Part shown: positions 26,465-35,129 of the stretch, in pieces | How positions within the stretch are numbered: the stretch's first letter is position 1 | How the letters are laid out: each line of letters begins with the position of its first letter | Assembly (NCBI RefSeq): GCF_039652435.2 | Contig: NZ_CP190246.1 | Span: forward strand, 2,356,001-2,420,000 | Reading direction: 5' to 3' | Length of the DNA stretch: 64,000 nucleotides | Source of the DNA: Niabella insulamsoli | Lineage (GTDB): Bacteria; Bacteroidota; Bacteroidia; Chitinophagales; Chitinophagaceae | Program-made: the position numbers and the translations under genes | Notes under the pieces: model-generated | Database searches by the model: none | The model's input: only the letters and a program-made list of their open reading frames with translations | Told to the model about the DNA's origin: nothing

Positions 26465-29449
26465 ATGCGTAGAAGGATGCCGCTGAAAATGATATTTATT
26501 GGCTTGGTAGTATTGCTTTTTAAGGGGCTCTACGCCCAGCAGAAAGATAGTCTCATCTCCGCTCCTTCTCTGGAGACGGCGTCTGCGGGCTCCGTAAAAG
26601 GCAAGGTAAAAGACAGCGCCTACAACTTTATGCTTACCAGCGCCACTGTGGCCGTTTATACAAATGCTGACAGCAGCTTGCTGCATTTTGCCATCCCCAA
26701 CAATTTTGGCGAGTTTGCCGTGGATCAATTACCAACAGGTATTCCGCTTCACCTGGTTATCACCCACACCGGGTATAAACCCTTTTTTAAAAAATTCACC
26801 TTAAGCCAGGCCGCTTCTCAAAAAGATTTCGGTTTGTTATATATGTACCAGCATACGGATAAGGAAGGTAATATGCTGGAAGAAGTGGTGGTAAAAGCCG
26901 TGCCGCCCGTGCGTATGAATGGAGACACTTTAGAGTTTAATGCCGATGCTTTTAAAATGGATGCCAATGCCACGGGCGAAGACTGGATGCGCATACTACC
27001 GGGCCTCACGATCTGGGGCGATGGGGAAATTACTTTCAATGGTAAAAAGATTCAATCGCTGCTGGTAGATGGCAAACCCTTTATGGGCGGCGAAACTACC
27101 GTGGCTACGCAAAACCTGCCTAAGGAAGCGCTGGAAAAACTACAGATATACCAGCAGCGAGATGAAAAAAACCCACTTGATTCTACCATGTATGCTAACC
27201 TTAAACTGAAGGACGATAAAAAGATGGGCTACTTTGGTAAGATCGGCGGTGGATATGGTTTTACACCGCCTGGTCTCCTTCGGCAAGCTCAGGATAACAT
27301 GCGCACTGTAATGGTGAGCCTGCCGAATCAGGGTAAGGCCGGGGGGAGGCGTCGATACACCGCCGACGGCATGATCTCAGGTTTCAACAAAAAAACACAA
27401 CTCAATGTAGTAGGCGCTATCAACAATATCAATAAGCTGGCATCGGGCATAGATGTGCTGATGAACAACAGCTCCTATAAAGGCGAAGGCGCCAATACCG
27501 ATTACCAGAGCAATTTTACCATGCGCGGCCTCAACAGGCCTATCGCCGCAGGCGCTAAATTTCAGTATGATTTTATTCCTGATCCCGCTTACCGTAAACG
27601 ATCGCGGCTGAATGCAGATTATTTTATTAACGATAACCAAACGGTGATCAATAATACCAGTCTTTCCAATAATTATCTTACCGGCGATACCGTATTATCG
27701 CGCAATGCCGTAAGCCGTCAGCGTAACTATGCTACCGATCAGCGTCTGTATTCGGCTTACGAATTAAGTACCGAAAGAATGAACCTTAGCTTCAACTCCG
27801 CGCTTACTTCCAATTATGATAATAATAATAATGAAAGCGTTTCTGAACAGCAGAAAACAGGCATTGGTATTATTGGCAACAGCACTGCCAACAGCAGCGG
27901 CCAAAACCGCAAGAATAGTATTAACATGGGCATTAACTATAATAACAGGGAAGTATGGGGCCGCCAAAGGGAGCAGCGCATACCCTCGGAATTTAGTCTG
28001 GGCTACCAGTTTACTGCCAGCGCGGAAAAAGGCAGCTCGCGCAATTTTACTAAATACACTTCCCCGGTAAACCCGGCCAGCAATAAAGAATTTGACCGCC
28101 TCTACCAGCAGCGCGATGGCAGCAATAGCAGTCACCGCATTACGGCCAGCTACCCGGGGTTAAGGCGGCTGATCTTTAACCGGAGGAGCTTTGGCGGCAT
28201 TGACATAGGCGTATCCGGCAGCTTCGATCTTAAAAACACCACCGATGTAGATAAAGTGCTGGATAAAGATAGCGTTACGCAAAACTATGTGCTCAACAGC
28301 TATCTTACCAACGATAGAGAGAGCCAGACACAGAATTTTATACCCACGCTTAGCTTTTCCAAAACATTTTATAAAGGGCTTACCAACCGCTACAACAAAT
28401 GGGTAAGCCTGAAAGCAGATCTGAAAAAGCAGTTCTTTTCCATGCAGCACAGCGCTACGCAAATCGTGCAGAATTTTGCATATAGCTATTCCAATTTTAT
28501 ACCGCAGGCTTCTGCCGAATACTACAACCACCAGTATGGCAGCTACGAAATGCGCTACAATCTGGATTACACTACATCAGTCAATTATCCCGGCCTCAAT
28601 AATATAGCCCCGCTGGTAGATAGTACCAACCTTTGGTATATACCCAAAGGCAATCCGTTGATACAACCACAATACAAGAAAGAGCTGGAGTTTAAATACA
28701 GCTTTAACACCCGCACGCCTAAAAACCCATTGCGGTTTAACATCGGTGCGGCTATTGGTGCTATCGACAATAATATTACAGACAGCACCCTGTTTGATGA
28801 GGAGGGCGTACGCACGGTATATACTGTAAATGCCAGCGGCAACCGCTATTTTAACGGCAATGCAGGTATTAAAAAGTCTATTGAGATGAAAAAGCAGCGT
28901 ACGCTGGAGGTGGAAGGTAAGTACGATTATTATACCGGCAAAGATCCGCATTATATTAATAGCGCACTGGTGGTGAGCAATGGCATTAACCATAATATGC
29001 GGTTCAACCTTAGCTACCGTTATAAAGACCAGCTGTTTTTGAAAGGTGAAGAAAGCGTAGGCTGGTACAACAGCAGGCAGCAGGGCCTGGCCGACGGGGA
29101 TAACAGTTTTAAAAATGCCAACCAGTTTACCCGCTTTTCCGGCTCGCTACAGCTACCCAAGAACCTGGTTTGGGCTACCAACATTACTTACAATAAAAAC
29201 AAAGCGGGTAATAGTGCCGCCATTAACTATACCATCTGGAACGCCAGCCTTACCTACCGATTTTTGAAAGGTAATCAGGGCGAAGCTAAGTTCTCCGCAC
29301 TCGACTTATTACGGCAGAACAAGGGTATTGTAAATACGATAAAGGGTAATATGCAAACCCTTAGCAGTACCAATGTGCTACAGCAGTATTTTATGATAAC
29401 GCTGGCATATTATCCGAGGAAGTTTGGCTCTTCCAAAAGTCGGAAGTGA
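26465..29449 (+). CDS. Outer membrane beta-barrel protein with carboxypeptidase-like domain
   Basis: Protein of 994 residues with a signal peptide ending near GLYAQ. A carboxypeptidase-regulatory-like domain follows (VKGKVKDSAYNFMLTSATVAVY...), then a plug-like part (EDWMRILPGLTIWGDGEITFNGKKIQSLLVDGK) and a long Asn/Tyr-rich outer membrane barrel (OMP_b-brl_3 type). It is co-transcribed with the HTH gene. At about residues 266-296 the conserved barrel start is broken by a 30-residue segment (FTPPGLLRQAQDNM...) encoded by a palindromic repeat; the frame continues cleanly on both sides. The substrate is unknown. Confidence 0.85.
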   Translation: MRRRMPLKMIFIGLVVLLFKGLYAQQKDSLISAPSLETASAGSVKGKVKDSAYNFMLTSATVAVYTNADSSLLHFAIPNNFGEFAVDQLPTGIPLHLVITHTGYKPFFKKFTLSQAASQKDFGLLYMYQHTDKEGNMLEEVVVKAVPPVRMNGDTLEFNADAFKMDANATGEDWMRILPGLTIWGDGEITFNGKKIQSLLVDGKPFMGGETTVATQNLPKEALEKLQIYQQRDEKNPLDSTMYANLKLKDDKKMGYFGKIGGGYGFTPPGLLRQAQDNMRTVMVSLPNQGKAGGRRRYTADGMISGFNKKTQLNVVGAINNINKLASGIDVLMNNSSYKGEGANTDYQSNFTMRGLNRPIAAGAKFQYDFIPDPAYRKRSRLNADYFINDNQTVINNTSLSNNYLTGDTVLSRNAVSRQRNYATDQRLYSAYELSTERMNLSFNSALTSNYDNNNNESVSEQQKTGIGIIGNSTANSSGQNRKNSINMGINYNNREVWGRQREQRIPSEFSLGYQFTASAEKGSSRNFTKYTSPVNPASNKEFDRLYQQRDGSNSSHRITASYPGLRRLIFNRRSFGGIDIGVSGSFDLKNTTDVDKVLDKDSVTQNYVLNSYLTNDRESQTQNFIPTLSFSKTFYKGLTNRYNKWVSLKADLKKQFFSMQHSATQIVQNFAYSYSNFIPQASAEYYNHQYGSYEMRYNLDYTTSVNYPGLNNIAPLVDSTNLWYIPKGNPLIQPQYKKELEFKYSFNTRTPKNPLRFNIGAAIGAIDNNITDSTLFDEEGVRTVYTVNASGNRYFNGNAGIKKSIEMKKQRTLEVEGKYDYYTGKDPHYINSALVVSNGINHNMRFNLSYRYKDQLFLKGEESVGWYNSRQQGLADGDNSFKNANQFTRFSGSLQLPKNLVWATNITYNKNKAGNSAAINYTIWNASLTYRFLKGNQGEAKFSALDLLRQNKGIVNTIKGNMQTLSSTNVLQQYFMITLAYYPRKFGSSKSRK
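27262..27350. repeat. Palindromic element, copy B, inserted in frame in a coding sequence
   Basis: Arms ttcggcaagctca (27279-27291) and tgagcctgccgaa (27315-27327) pair at 12 of 13 positions around a 23-base spacer. The sequence matches intergenic copies A, C and D. Here it lies inside the outer membrane protein gene and adds about 30 codons without a stop or frameshift. Element borders are estimated from where the barrel sequence resumes (RYTADGMISGFNKK). Confidence 0.75.
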
Positions 29450-29460
29450 CAGCTATTGTC

Positions 29461-29551
29461 ATGGTGAGCTTGACGAACCATTCCCTGAGGTTCAGGGATG
29501 CTGTCGGAGTTTGCCGAAGCCTTCCTTGAGGCTCCGGGAGGCCAGCAGCTG
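29461..29551. repeat. Palindromic element, copy C
   Basis: Begins 12 bases after the outer membrane protein stop codon with atggtgagcttgacgaacca, the same words as in copies A and B. It includes the hairpin ccctga-ggt-tcaggg and ends with ttgccgaagcc. It may act as the terminator-like 3' end of the upstream transcript, although no T run follows. Confidence 0.6.
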
Positions 29552-29662
29552 ATAACAGAGGCGACCCTCTTTGTACTTCTGACTTTCCGACCCCGGACCT
29601 CTTCTTATATAGCAAACTTTAAAATCTATGTGCTTAATAAAAAACTTCTTCCAAAACCTTTA

Positions 29663-29676
29663 CGCAATCGATTGCG
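29663..29676. promoter_or_regulatory. Perfect 14-bp palindrome, LacI-type operator candidate
   Basis: CGCAATCGATTGCG reads the same on both strands and has the central CG expected of LacI/GalR-family operators. The bases that follow (CAAATCGTTTAC) look like a second degraded half-site. It lies 132 bases before the microprotein ATG. No LacI-family gene occurs in the window. Confidence 0.4.
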
Positions 29677-29753
29677 CAAATCGTTTACTATAATTATACT
29701 ATAGTGAGCGCGATTACCTTAGCATTTGTAAAAACAATTAATAACCTGTTTGC

Positions 29754-29761
29754 TACCTTTT
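29754..29761 (+). promoter_or_regulatory. Possible -7 element of the microprotein gene
   Basis: TACCTTTT at 29754-29761 matches TAnnTTTg at seven of eight positions and lies 47 bases before the ATG at 29809. No good -33 element is seen at the right distance, so the call is weak. Confidence 0.25.
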
Positions 29762-29808
29762 ATAAAAACAACAGCTGAAAGATTGCAAACAAACTAAAAC
29801 ATGAAATT

Positions 29809-30036
29809 ATGAAAAGAAAAATTTTAAGATGGGCGATAGTGCCTGTGGTGGCGGCTATCGGTTTTGTTGGATTGAGTTCGTTTACAGGGGAGGGCGAGAG
29901 TAGTGGTGGCGGAACTGAACCTTCATGCTCAACATGGTGCGAATCTGCTAAGAATCAGAATTGCTCACTTTCTTGGAGTGCCGGGGATTCTTCCATGACG
30001 AAAACCTGCCACAACCAAAAATTTAAGCTTCCCTAA
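29809..30036 (+). CDS. Cys-rich exported microprotein (NVEALA-like)
   Basis: Encodes 75 residues. The N-terminus MKRKILRWAIVPVVAAIGFVGLSSF is a signal peptide or membrane anchor, then a Gly/Ser-rich linker (GEGESSGGG), then a short tail with four cysteines at 40, 44, 52 and 67 (SCSTWCES, NCS, TCHN). This layout is like the NVEALA peptides of Bacteroidota, but the NVEALA motif itself is missing. Two 6-bladed propeller genes and a thioredoxin-like lipoprotein gene follow, as is common for NVEALA loci. A terminator directly after it suggests it is made in excess over the downstream proteins. The function is unknown. Confidence 0.7.
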   Translation: MKRKILRWAIVPVVAAIGFVGLSSFTGEGESSGGGTEPSCSTWCESAKNQNCSLSWSAGDSSMTKTCHNQKFKLP

Positions 30037-30040
30037 AATT

Positions 30041-30077
30041 ATTAAGCGGAGTAATTGTCTTATTCCGCTTAATTTTT
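30041..30077 (+). terminator. Terminator/attenuator between the microprotein and propeller genes
   Basis: attaagcgga and tccgcttaat pair perfectly over 10 bp with a 13-base loop and are followed by tttttaatttt. It lies 5 bases after the microprotein stop and 23 bases before the next GTG start. Confidence 0.8.
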
Positions 30078-30099
30078 AATTTTAATCTTATTAAGTATT

Positions 30100-31182
30100 G
30101 TGAAAAATAATAGTCTGTCTGTGTTATTCTTGTACGTTTTATTCATATCGTGTAGTAACACCGAGAATAACATAATAGGAGAGAATGGTAAAACATTCAG
30201 TGAACGGGAGATTAATGATGTTATAGAGCTGCAAGGTTCTCCAATCCCTCTTGATAATGTAAACAACCTCATTGATATCTTAGTGCTTCCTGACCAAGAG
30301 CTGTTGCTGGCAATTGATAGTGAAGGTGAATACGTATGCAAACTATATAGTCTTAAAAACTATAAGTATATAAGATCCTTTTTTAAAAGAGTGAATGAAA
30401 CTGATAGCACATCATCCGTACGAATTCTTGGCTCTAATAAAATTGATTGGTTGTATTTACTTGATTTAGATAAAAAAAATGGTTATATATATGACCTAAA
30501 AGTTTTAAACGAATATGATAGTGAAATTATTCCCAGAAATACTGTTGGATTTCCATATCCAGATTTTGGTTATAAAGTGATTAAGTTGACCAATAACGAC
30601 TTTTTTGAGTTAAATGGCATTACAGATCACGAGATTAATCCCTTTAACTTGTACGACAGCGTAGGCAATTTCGTAAAATCCGTAGGGCAATTTCCAACGT
30701 ATGATAAATATTATAAAACCTTTGAACTTGCTCAAATTTTTGATGGTGGAATAAATTCATTTTCCAGCAATAAAGATACAATTGTAAAAGTATACTACTA
30801 TACAGACATAGTTGAGTTAGTGGATACTAATGGGAAACTAATAGCTATAAGGCAAGGGCCGGATGGGCTTATTCCGCAATTTAAAAGAGTAGTGAAGAAA
30901 CCTTACTCATATTTAGCACCTACTAACAAATCTAAACTTGCATACTACGGTATGCCAGAGTTTGGAAATAATAGCATTTATGCACTTTATAGTGGAAATA
31001 ATTGGTCAGACACTTCTCAGGCGTTTAAAATTATTGCATTTGACAAACAGCTGACTCCAAAAAAACTTTTCAAATTGAATATTCCACTAACAATTTTTAA
31101 AATAGATGAAAAGCGAAATACTATATATGGTATATCAGCAAGGCATAAAAGATCGGTAGTCGTCACTCATATTCCTCACTAA
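30100..31182 (+). CDS. 6-bladed beta-propeller lipoprotein
   Basis: Encodes 360 residues from a GTG start. The first 18 residues are a lipoprotein signal peptide with lipobox LFISC. The rest is a series of beta-strand repeats of the Bacteroidota 6-bladed propeller family: IPLDNVNNLIDILVLPDQELLLAIDSEGEYVCKLYSLKNYK at about 50-90 and similar blades later (NKIDWLYLLDLDKKNGYIYDLK, NSIYALYSGNNW). There is no catalytic motif. The DNA is clearly richer in A+T than the flanking housekeeping genes. It is followed after 7 bases by the thioredoxin-like gene. Confidence 0.75.
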   Translation: MKNNSLSVLFLYVLFISCSNTENNIIGENGKTFSEREINDVIELQGSPIPLDNVNNLIDILVLPDQELLLAIDSEGEYVCKLYSLKNYKYIRSFFKRVNETDSTSSVRILGSNKIDWLYLLDLDKKNGYIYDLKVLNEYDSEIIPRNTVGFPYPDFGYKVIKLTNNDFFELNGITDHEINPFNLYDSVGNFVKSVGQFPTYDKYYKTFELAQIFDGGINSFSSNKDTIVKVYYYTDIVELVDTNGKLIAIRQGPDGLIPQFKRVVKKPYSYLAPTNKSKLAYYGMPEFGNNSIYALYSGNNWSDTSQAFKIIAFDKQLTPKKLFKLNIPLTIFKIDEKRNTIYGISARHKRSVVVTHIPH

Positions 31183-31189
31183 TAAAATT

Positions 31190-31600
31190 ATGTACAGATT
31201 TTTTCTTATAATATTATTCTTGGTGTGTGTTGTTTCATGCGATATGGATGGTTCCAAAAAACTGAAAATATTGTCTGCTTCTGCACCTACGGCAAACTTT
31301 CTAAAAAACGTTTTAAAACCCTGTGGCAATATTGGTTCAAGTTTTTATGCTCTTTATATTAACGGCGATTGCGCAGTGTGTATTTTTGTGGCATACGAAT
31401 TTTTAGATTTGTTAGAACGGGAAAATTCAAAAGGGTTATTAATAGTTAGTAGCTCACATTTTGATCAATTACAACGAAATATACCTGAAATTTTCGAGGA
31501 TAAACGAGGGTTTTGCTTGGTACTAGAAACACCAGACCTTAACGTTCATAAGTATTTAGAATTGAATAAAATAGTTTTCGTCAAAGAAAAAGGAAGTTAA
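31190..31600 (+). CDS. Thioredoxin-like lipoprotein with CxxC
   Basis: Encodes 136 residues. The lipobox is VVSC with Cys 17. A short linker leads to a strand followed by INGDCAVCIFVAYEFLDLL, where Cys 61 and Cys 64 form a CxxC at the start of a helix, as in thioredoxin folds, then LLIVSSS and FCLVLETPDLNVHKYLEL. It is shorter than a full TlpA domain and lacks the cis-Pro loop in recognisable form. It sits between two propeller genes, 7 and 13 bases away. A thiol-redox role on the Cys-rich microprotein is possible but is inference. Confidence 0.6.
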   Translation: MYRFFLIILFLVCVVSCDMDGSKKLKILSASAPTANFLKNVLKPCGNIGSSFYALYINGDCAVCIFVAYEFLDLLERENSKGLLIVSSSHFDQLQRNIPEIFEDKRGFCLVLETPDLNVHKYLELNKIVFVKEKGS

Positions 31601-31613
31601 CGCTGCATCATAT

Positions 31614-32858
31614 ATGGACTATTTAAACTTTTTTGGAAAAATACGCTTTATAGGGGCAATATTTTTTTTGTGTGTGTTAAATAATTTATACGGACAGCAA
31701 TTTCCTGTCTACCGCATTGATCCTGCAAAAGCATATGGCGGAGCCATTGCTGATTATTTTGAAAATGTCGAATATATACCCTTAGAAACAACTAAAGAGA
31801 GTTTATTTGGGCAAGTAAGCGATTTAATAGTTACAGATAGTAGCTATGTTATTAATGATTTTGACACAAACGCTATATTCTTCTTTGATACCAAAGGAGC
31901 TTTTTTAACAAAGTATAATATCAAGGGGGCTAACTTATATCATAAAATCAGCTTTGATAAAAACAATAATGTAATATTGTTAACAATATATGATAACAGG
32001 TTAGATAAAAAAAGCTTCACGGCCTTATCACTAAAGGGGAAAATTCTTAGAAGCATAAATGACTTTTTTCAGGGAGATCAATTTACTAGTTTGAGTGATA
32101 GCTTTTACATCGTTAGCAATAGTTGTATGACCATTAATGATGCGCCAGCTACGGATAGCCTTTATTCCTTACTTAGTGTATATAAAGGGGATAGCTTGTA
32201 CAAACTTTTTTTGCCATATAGGCAGAATGAAAACCTTGGTTTATGCAATATTGGTGTTTCAATTATATTGCCAGGAATATCAGATTCAGGATCAATTTAT
32301 GTTGCAACTCCTCTTGAGCATAAGCTATTTAAAGTCACAAAAGACACAGCAACAATGATAGGAAGTTTCATATTTCCAATGAATCGTTCCTTGCCTCCAA
32401 AAACCATTTACTCCGACGACAAAAAATTCGTGGATAGCTTGTACCCAAAAGTTGATGAATACAATACCATACTTGGAGTATCAAATATCTATTTTATCAA
32501 TCAATATCTTTTTTTTAAAATTAATACTAGAGCGTTTAAGTCGTTTGTGGGATCGGAAGGGCGATTTTTATATAATTTTATCTATGATTTGAAAACCAAT
32601 AAGCTGATTTCGTTAGAAAGAATCACTCCCGATGATCAATCATATTTTTTGCCAATCCTCGGAAATACGTCGCATATTAACGGCTTAGTTATAATGGGCA
32701 AATATTTGTATTCCGATATCTCTTCTTTGTTAATGTTCGATGCCAAGGACAGGACAAAATACAAAAACCCTCAATACCCGCCAGTACTTCAAGAATACTT
32801 CAAAACCCAAAGTCGCAAAAGTAACCCCGTTATTGTGCGGATGAAGTTGAAGGAGTGA
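31614..32858 (+). CDS. 6-bladed beta-propeller exported protein
   Basis: Encodes 414 residues with an N-terminal signal peptide ending near LNNLYGQ. The family signature is clear: YFENVEYIPLETTKESLFGQVSDLIVTDSSYVINDFDTNAIFFFDTKGAFL, the first blade of the Bacteroidota 6-bladed propellers, and later blades GSIYVATPLEHKLFKV and FLYNFIYDLKTNKL. It lies 13 bases after the thioredoxin-like gene. It ends just before palindromic element copy D. The role is probably extracytoplasmic binding; no enzyme residues can be named. Confidence 0.75.
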   Translation: MDYLNFFGKIRFIGAIFFLCVLNNLYGQQFPVYRIDPAKAYGGAIADYFENVEYIPLETTKESLFGQVSDLIVTDSSYVINDFDTNAIFFFDTKGAFLTKYNIKGANLYHKISFDKNNNVILLTIYDNRLDKKSFTALSLKGKILRSINDFFQGDQFTSLSDSFYIVSNSCMTINDAPATDSLYSLLSVYKGDSLYKLFLPYRQNENLGLCNIGVSIILPGISDSGSIYVATPLEHKLFKVTKDTATMIGSFIFPMNRSLPPKTIYSDDKKFVDSLYPKVDEYNTILGVSNIYFINQYLFFKINTRAFKSFVGSEGRFLYNFIYDLKTNKLISLERITPDDQSYFLPILGNTSHINGLVIMGKYLYSDISSLLMFDAKDRTKYKNPQYPPVLQEYFKTQSRKSNPVIVRMKLKE

Positions 32859-32863
32859 GAGGG

Positions 32864-32897
32864 GCTTCGGCAGGCTCAGCCTGACATAGCTTCGGCG
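32864..32897. repeat. Palindromic element, copy D (partial)
   Basis: gcttcggcaggctca (32864-32878) is the exact reverse complement of the right arm of copy B extended by two bases. It begins 5 bases after the stop of the propeller gene. The partner arm is reduced to a few bases (tagcttcgg). Confidence 0.55.
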
Positions 32898-32984
32898 CAA
32901 CATTATTAAAACCAAGTTTCGGCGTAGTCTGTAACATCTTTGTACCTCCGTTTTCATTGTCCCGCCGCATGAAATAAACAGCTT

Positions 32985-35114
32985 ATGAGAAAAATACTGA
33001 TTATCGTTTGTTTTTGTTGGCTTTGGTTGTATGTGCCGGCTCAGAAAACCATACCAAAAGCCGTTATGGAATCCTTACAACTGGCGGGTGATAACCGCTC
33101 CGAGCTGGAAAAAGCAATAGCTCATTATCGTACCGAGCCGGAAAAACTAAAAGCCGCTTATTGGCTTATTGAAAACATGCGCTGGCACCGTCGCGATTAT
33201 ATTGACATCATCCCTGACCCCGAATTTTTAAAGGTATTTAACCTGGCGGATAGTTTATATTATAATCTGGTAAAGGGAAAAGCAATTGCAGAGTTAAAAT
33301 CAGCAGCTACCAAAGACGGTATTACAGACATCAAAAATCGCGTGCGGCATACATTAGAGGCAACCTCTTTTGAAGAACCCTTCGTTGTTTATGCATCTGA
33401 GAAGCAGGTTACTGATCTGAACACTATTAACGCATCCTTCCTGATCAACCATATTGACAATGCTTTTGCATTAAAAAAAGAATCGCCGTATGTAAGCCAG
33501 CTTTCTGATGATGAATTTTATCTTTACACGCTTCCTTATCGTATGATCGATGGTCAGCATTTCAGGTATAGCGGAAGAGATTTTAACCGTTTTTTTTCAA
33601 AATACTTAGGTGATCTGAAAGACGGAAACTTTACCGAACATGTGGGCCGGTATAATGAAACAATAAAAAATCTCTCTGCTATTTTAGGGCCATATCCTTT
33701 CAGAAAAAGAACAGGCTTTGAAGAACTCTTTTTCGAAAAGGTCGACGGCTTTGACTGCTTTAGTATTTCTAATTATGGCGTAGCTGCTTTAAACGCCTGC
33801 GGTATACCGGTCGATCTACAGTTCAACATCGCCTACAAGATGCTCCAGGGGAGACATTCCGATTGTCAGATAGCGCCCCGGTTTGGCCAATGGACCATAT
33901 TTTCACCACAGTCGAAAGTTCCTGAGCCCAGAGCATCCAGGTTTGAAACATATACAGGATGGATGAACCGGTATCGCGTGCATTTTGATGCGCGACAAAA
34001 CACCCCGCATTTCCTGAAAAAAACAGATGAATTTGTCCCCTTTAGCCTAAGTGATCCTGCTATTGAAGATGTTACCCACTTAAGCATTCCAACAGTCGCC
34101 CTCACGTTACCGTTCTTGGCACCAACAGATAATAACTTGTGTTATCTTGGCACTTTTAACAGCGCCAGTGGCGTAATGGGTGTTTCCTGGGCTGTAATTA
34201 ATAAGAAAGAGCAGATTGCTACTTTTAAAAATACAGTAACAAATGCATTGTATATTCCTTTCTATTACGAGGGCAGGGAACGGAAGACTTTTGGCGTGCC
34301 GTTCTACCTTAAATCGGACACCACTCAGCAAAATGGTTATAGCGTGTTGTATCTGGATGATGGAAAAGATGTTAGCCAAACAGTGAACTTAATACTTACC
34401 CGTAAGTTTCCGGAGAAAATGAGCGGCTTATGGAGGCAGATGATTGGCACTGTTTTGCTGGCATCGAACGATTCTTCTTTTCAAACGCACGATACCCTAT
34501 TTGCTCTAAAGACTGCACCTAGGCCCTATATGCAAGAGGTGAAGTTAAGTAACGAAACCGCCTATCAGCACTACCGTGTTCTAGGTTCTGAACGAGAACC
34601 TAAAATACAAATAGCGGAATTACAACTTTTGACGAACACAAAATATGGCTATCCGCTTACGTCCGCTCCTTGGCCTGTAGCTGTTCTTAGTCCTCAACAA
34701 ACGATCAATGACGATACTTCGCTGGTTTGGGTACTTTCTGACGTCCCGGACGTTATGAAAAAGTCTTCAATAAGTGACGAAAGTATGGAAACTTCCCCCG
34801 GAAAAACCAGGGATGCAACGGTAGAGAATATCAGCTACAAAGAGCCAGTCGTTGTCACTGCTTTGCGCTTCGCTCCACTTAATGCCAACAATGGCATTGT
34901 TCCTGGTAACCAATATCAGTTAAGGTATTGGAGCGATGGACATTGGAACGATTTTGAATACCCACAAACGGCAGAATATAATTACCTAGAATTTGAGGGA
35001 GCACCTAAGGGTAAACTGTATTGGCTGAAAAATCTAAGCGGTGGCAAGGAAGAGTTGCCCTTTATTGTAGCTGACGATGGCCGCCAACGCTTTCTGTATT
35101 ACAATATAAAGTAG
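32985..35114 (+). CDS. Transglutaminase-like exported protein, 709 aa
   Basis: Signal peptide MRKILIIVCFCWLWLYVPAQ. An N-terminal helical part (about 25-230) precedes a transglutaminase-like core near 235-310: GFDCFSISNYGVAALNACGIPVDLQ fits the helix with the nucleophilic Cys, and GRHSDCQIAPRFGQWTIFSPQ the strand with His, but the usual Asp is not clear. Beta-rich domains fill the C-terminal half. It starts 126 bases after the second propeller and ends 15 bases before the O-antigen-ligase-like gene, so these two are co-transcribed. Activity is uncertain because the active site is degenerate. Confidence 0.6.
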   Translation: MRKILIIVCFCWLWLYVPAQKTIPKAVMESLQLAGDNRSELEKAIAHYRTEPEKLKAAYWLIENMRWHRRDYIDIIPDPEFLKVFNLADSLYYNLVKGKAIAELKSAATKDGITDIKNRVRHTLEATSFEEPFVVYASEKQVTDLNTINASFLINHIDNAFALKKESPYVSQLSDDEFYLYTLPYRMIDGQHFRYSGRDFNRFFSKYLGDLKDGNFTEHVGRYNETIKNLSAILGPYPFRKRTGFEELFFEKVDGFDCFSISNYGVAALNACGIPVDLQFNIAYKMLQGRHSDCQIAPRFGQWTIFSPQSKVPEPRASRFETYTGWMNRYRVHFDARQNTPHFLKKTDEFVPFSLSDPAIEDVTHLSIPTVALTLPFLAPTDNNLCYLGTFNSASGVMGVSWAVINKKEQIATFKNTVTNALYIPFYYEGRERKTFGVPFYLKSDTTQQNGYSVLYLDDGKDVSQTVNLILTRKFPEKMSGLWRQMIGTVLLASNDSSFQTHDTLFALKTAPRPYMQEVKLSNETAYQHYRVLGSEREPKIQIAELQLLTNTKYGYPLTSAPWPVAVLSPQQTINDDTSLVWVLSDVPDVMKKSSISDESMETSPGKTRDATVENISYKEPVVVTALRFAPLNANNGIVPGNQYQLRYWSDGHWNDFEYPQTAEYNYLEFEGAPKGKLYWLKNLSGGKEELPFIVADDGRQRFLYYNIK

Positions 35115-35129
35115 TGTAAACGATAAAAA

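Larger units (their letters stand above)
29450..29808. other. Intergenic region of 359 bases with repeat and regulatory motifs
   Basis: No gene seen. From the left it holds palindromic element copy C, then an A+T-rich stretch, a perfect 14-bp palindrome at 29663-29676, and a possible -7 promoter element near 29754. The last two would serve the Cys-rich microprotein gene that starts at 29809. Confidence 0.6.

Noticed and set aside
29498..29704. 68-codon open frame downstream of the outer membrane protein
   Set aside because: It is read through the palindromic element and the operator-like palindrome and shows no protein-like pattern.
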